Assembly (NCBI RefSeq): GCF_035989305.1
Contig: NZ_CP108515.1
Span: 1-64,000, forward strand
Direction: 5' to 3'
Source of the DNA: Streptomyces sp. NBC_01233
GTDB lineage: Bacteria; Actinomycetota; Actinomycetes; Streptomycetales; Streptomycetaceae
Length of the DNA: 64,000 bases
Under the pieces are notes generated by a model. That model ran no database searches. It was not told where the DNA came from and was given only the letters and a program-made list of their open reading frames with translations. Shown in pieces: positions 61,374 to 64,000 of this stretch (its first letter is position 1; the number at the start of each line of letters is the position of its first letter). Position numbers and translations under genes: made by a program.

Positions 61374-63148
61374 CAAGACCACGGAGTTATGGCTTGTCGG
61401 CCGCTGTCAACAGGGGCGAGGTATTTGGGAGAAGTGCCGGTCAGGGCAACGGGACTCCTGGTAGAGCGAGGAAGCCGACCAAGGTCTTCCCGCCTGGAAG
61501 GAGCCCCGTTGCCCGTTCAGTGTTCCACCGTCACGCTCACGTCGTCCATCACCGTCGCCGACGGGGTCTTCGCTCCGGGGCATCTGGGCGAGCTGACCCG
61601 GCACCTGCCCTTTGAACTGGTCGATGACGTGCTGGAACGTACTGGCGGAACCCAGCGGAGGCTGAGGCTGCTGCCGTCGAGGGTGGGTGTCTACTTCGTG
61701 CTGGCACTGGTTCTCTTCCCGCAGCTGGGCTACATGCGGGTGTGGGACAAACTCACCTGCGGCCTGCGCGGGCTCCTTCCACCGCGTCCGTCGGAGAAGG
61801 CGCTGCGAGAGGTGCGCCGGCGGCTGGGCGCCGCGCCGCTGCGGCTGCTCTTCGAGACACTGGCCGGTCCCGTGGCACAGCCGATCACACCAGGGGTGCG
61901 ATACAGGTGCTGGCGCACAGTCGCCTTCGACGGCTGCAGCTCCACCAAGGCCCCTGACCGGCCGCGAGTCTGCGCCTGGCTGGGCAAACACAAGCATCGT
62001 TACGGCACGGACGGATATCCGATGCTGAAGATCATGGTGCTGTGCGAGACCGGAACCCGGGCCCTGCTCGGTGCGGTCTTCGGACCGACGCCCGAGAAGG
62101 AGACCGGCTACGCCGAGCAGCTGCTACCACTGCTGGACAACAGGATGCTGCTGCTCAACGACCGGGGCTTCGACTCCGACGACTTCCTCGCGAAGGCCGC
62201 GGCCACCGGCGCCCAGCTGCTGGTACGCCTCAAGGGAACCCGGACACCCGCACGCTGGGCACTACTGCCGGACGGGTCATTCCTGACCAGGATCAACGGG
62301 ACCCGGCTGAGGATCATCGATGCGCACATCGCGGTGACGACCGCCAAAGGGCTGAGGCTGGAAGGCCACTACCGACTGGCCACCACGCTGACCGATCACC
62401 GTCGCTACCCCGCCGCAGAGCTGGTGGAGCTCTACCACGAGCGATGGGAGATCGAGTCCGCGTTCTACTCGCTTCGGCACACCCTGCAGCACGGCCTGGT
62501 GCTGCGATCCCAGGACGCGACCGGGATCCAACAAGAACTCTGGGCTCACCTGACCGTCTACCAGGCACTGCGCCGCGCGATGGCCGAGGCCGTCGAGACC
62601 CTCCCCGGCACCGACCCGGACCGCGCCTCCTTCACCGTCGCCCTGGAGACCGCAAAAGACCAGCTCATCGCCGCAGCCGACGTACTGCCCGACACCGGAC
62701 CGGGACGAATCACACCGGCCCTGCTGCACGATCTGCTCCCACCCCGCCGGGCCCGCGTCAACCCACGCCGCGTCAAATGCCCGATCTCCCGCTACGCCGC
62801 CCCGCCCCACCAGGCACAAGTCCTGGGCGCATCCAGGATCACCAGCATCAGTGTCACCGTGAACCCCTCCGCTGGCCCAGGCCCCGACGGACGCCGCGAC
62901 CGCACACTGCAACTCCTGCGAACCGATCCCCACCGCACCTGGCGCGCATGTGAAATCGCCCGCGGTATCGGACTGGAGGATCCCCAAGGACTACGCGCAG
63001 AACTGGGACGCTGGGTCCGCGAAGGAATCCTCCGCCGCACCGGCCGGGGCCTCTACACCCTCGACCCCGAGTGGACCACCCCAACCTCCACAAGCCCCTG
63101 TCCCCGCCCCTGTTGACAGCGCCGGACAAGCCATAACTCCGTGGTCTT
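61374..63148 (+). mobile_element. IS4-family insertion sequence, complete
   Basis: Terminal inverted repeats of more than 40 bp: AAGACCACGGAGTTATGGCT from 61375 and its reverse complement ending at 63148; they continue through TTGTC and CGCTGTCAACAGGGGCG with few mismatches. Direct repeats GGAAATACCC at 61364-61373 and 63149-63158 are the target duplication, although two bases overlap the repeat ends, so the exact border may shift by 1-2 bp. Length is about 1775 bp. It sits within the IS3 remnant. Confidence 0.9.
61509..63116 (+). CDS. IS4-family transposase
   Basis: About 535 residues from TTG 61509, preceded by GGAAGGAG. Domains: N-terminal DUF4096/IS4-type region (ADGVFAPGHLGELTRHLPFE, RLLPSRVGVYFVLALVLFPQ), first catalytic Asp in RTVAFDGCSSTKAPD, second in LLLNDRGFDSDDFLAKAAAT, and the YREK-type block ELYHERWEIESAFYSLRHTL with the Glu. 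The C-terminal ~90 residues (DRTLQLLRTDPHRTWRACEI) form an extra winged helix. All catalytic residues and both termini are present, so it may be active. Confidence 0.92.
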   Translation: MPVQCSTVTLTSSITVADGVFAPGHLGELTRHLPFELVDDVLERTGGTQRRLRLLPSRVGVYFVLALVLFPQLGYMRVWDKLTCGLRGLLPPRPSEKALREVRRRLGAAPLRLLFETLAGPVAQPITPGVRYRCWRTVAFDGCSSTKAPDRPRVCAWLGKHKHRYGTDGYPMLKIMVLCETGTRALLGAVFGPTPEKETGYAEQLLPLLDNRMLLLNDRGFDSDDFLAKAAATGAQLLVRLKGTRTPARWALLPDGSFLTRINGTRLRIIDAHIAVTTAKGLRLEGHYRLATTLTDHRRYPAAELVELYHERWEIESAFYSLRHTLQHGLVLRSQDATGIQQELWAHLTVYQALRRAMAEAVETLPGTDPDRASFTVALETAKDQLIAAADVLPDTGPGRITPALLHDLLPPRRARVNPRRVKCPISRYAAPPHQAQVLGASRITSISVTVNPSAGPGPDGRRDRTLQLLRTDPHRTWRACEIARGIGLEDPQGLRAELGRWVREGILRRTGRGLYTLDPEWTTPTSTSPCPRPC

Positions 63149-63720
63149 GGAAATACCCTGACGAACTTCGCGAGCGCACGATCCGCGAGGTCCGCACCAC
63201 CGGCCGCCCTATTGCGCACGTCGCGAAGGACTTGGGCATCCACCACAAGGCCGCGGCGGGCGTGACGATCGGCTCACTCTCGGCCGAACACGGCGAACGC
63301 AAGCAGAACGCCGAGTTGAAGCGGTCGAACGGGATCCTCAAAGCCGCCTCGGTGTTTTCGCCCCGGAGATCGACCGTCCCCGGACGAGGCCGAGCAGGTG
63401 ATCGACCACCTGTTGTGGAGAAGTTCTCCGGGTCGACCCCGTATGCCGGGTTCTCGAACTGTCGCCGTCGACGTACTTCGCCCGCAAGAGCAGGCCGGAG
63501 TCGGCCCGCCGACTCCGCGACGAGCAGCTCCTGATCGAGAAGGTCCACACCGGTCGGGCGGCACGTATGGGGCCCCCAGGATCACCCGCGCGCTCACGCG
63601 CAAGGGCCTCGGCGTGGCCCGGTGCCGTCGAGCGTCTGACGGCCGAGCTCAACCTCTGATCGAGAAGGCAGCCGCGGCACGCGCCGCCGCGGCGGCGGCT
63701 TTACGGCCTGCTCGTACGGA

Positions 63721-63831
63721 TCAGGAAGCGGGGCTGCGGCGTGTGCGGAGCCGGCGAACACCCGTCACGGTGTAGACGGCGGCCATGAGCGCGAAGCCGA
63801 CGGCAGCGATCCAGAACCATGATTCGGCCAC
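63721..63831 (-). CDS. Small membrane protein, possibly a fragment
   Basis: On the minus strand a frame ending at 63721 reads ESWFWIAAVGFALMAAVYTV then TGVRRLRTRRSPAS, one membrane helix and a basic tail. GTG 63831 gives 36 residues; the frame is open a little further upstream but has no ribosome site. It may be the end of a larger gene broken near 63890. No family recognised. Confidence 0.35.
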   Translation of the reverse strand: MAESWFWIAAVGFALMAAVYTVTGVRRLRTRRSPAS

Positions 63832-64000
63832 CGTGAGACTCAGCAGCAGCCCGCCCGTGAATGCGGGCTGCCGACGGTCTCCGGCAGTTCAAGACGCGCC
63901 CTGGATCGCAGCGCGAGGTCGGGGCGCGCAGCCGCCGACGACAGGACGAGGCCAGGGGCCTGCAGGGCGACCAGAGCGAGAGGACCCCGGCCGCCTCTCC

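Larger units (their letters stand above)
61351..63658 (+). pseudogene. IS3-family orfA/orfB remnant, interrupted by an IS4-family element
   Basis: ATG 61351 starts MAAPRKY; the IS4-family element then intervenes, and the same frame resumes at about 63151 as KYPDELRERTIREVRTTGRP and IAHVAKDLGIH, the usual IS3-family (OrfA) HTH start. Beyond this the copy is degenerate: a deletion removes much of the helix-turn-helix, ELKRSNGILKAASVF ends OrfA, and OrfB-like pieces (GGTYGAPRITRALTRKGLGV) are shifted in frame. The IS3 copy was therefore inactive or dying; the second insertion is younger. Confidence 0.75.

Noticed and set aside
1..64000. tRNA or rRNA genes
   Set aside because: No cloverleaf with a GTTCGAATC-type T-arm or rRNA-like stretch was noticed on either strand by eye.

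Overview
This window looks like the left end of a linear Streptomyces replicon, most likely a linear plasmid. The DNA is GC-rich with Streptomyces-type codon use. The first ~145 bases are a run of close-packed GC-rich palindromes that begins inside the archetypal Streptomyces telomere sequence, so perhaps a dozen terminal bases are missing. The window also carries the linear-plasmid toolkit: a tap-tpg telomere pair (16888-14072, minus), a second tpg homologue (6100-5510, minus), parAB with three identical parS-like palindromes (34671-36812), and a rep1/rep2-like pair (42375-44845) with iterons inside rep1. A second, RepL-like pair (1097-2193) is bracketed by five TGTTCT-N8-AGAACA palindromes.

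Layout. 1-900: telomere and subtelomeric hairpins. 908-3280: RepL-like pair, its palindromes and a field of TTGCA-type motifs. 3287-6100: toxin-antitoxin operon, a hypothetical gene and the second tpg. 6193-11183: a hypothetical gene apparently split by a recombinase cassette (tyrosine recombinase, small HTH protein, and a large zinc-ribbon-array protein with a degenerate recombinase core). 11237-14009: a HEPN-like protein and an endonuclease VII-type nuclease. 14072-18992: tpg, tap and a divergent tandem zeta-toxin gene. 18975-21435: a STAND NTPase remnant and a second, decayed recombinase module. 21517-23822: RHH/PIN toxin-antitoxin operon and an HNH nuclease operon. 24163-27262: an ISAs1-family element that truncates an EACC1-caspase conflict system. 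27377-30487: a coiled-coil/membrane operon and a Uma2 nuclease. 30781-38754: several truncated or chimeric genes, parAB, a deleted DNA ligase and small phage-type genes. 38976-48534: a 4 x 297 bp repeat protein, a Tap-N-like HTH gene, rep1/rep2 and a secreted protein. 49031-57250: a DUF5988 gene, a stand-alone ketosynthase and a highly reducing type I PKS. 58213-60704: two IPT/TIG proteins and a secreted Ig-like protein. 61351-63660: an IS4-family element nested in an IS3 remnant.

How it fits together. Tap and Tpg would cap the ends, ParAB/parS would segregate the replicon and Rep1/Rep2 would replicate it. The rest is accessory load: toxin-antitoxins, nucleases, a caspase system, one polyketide pathway and a family of repeat-rich surface-type proteins. 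Decay is frequent: interrupted genes, in-frame deletions, fusions and frameshifts.

Most unusual. (1) A two-block ~100-nt leader with fixed 70-72 nt spacing occurs five times, three of them directly upstream of the Ig-repeat, small secreted and IPT/TIG genes. (2) The recombinase cassette has a nine-fold zinc-ribbon protein. (3) The EACC1-caspase-TM-extracellular protein is cut by an IS. (4) Two stand-alone proteins copy the Tap N-terminal HTH. (5) A third parS-like site lies inside parB. (6) Five palindromes surround the RepL-like pair.
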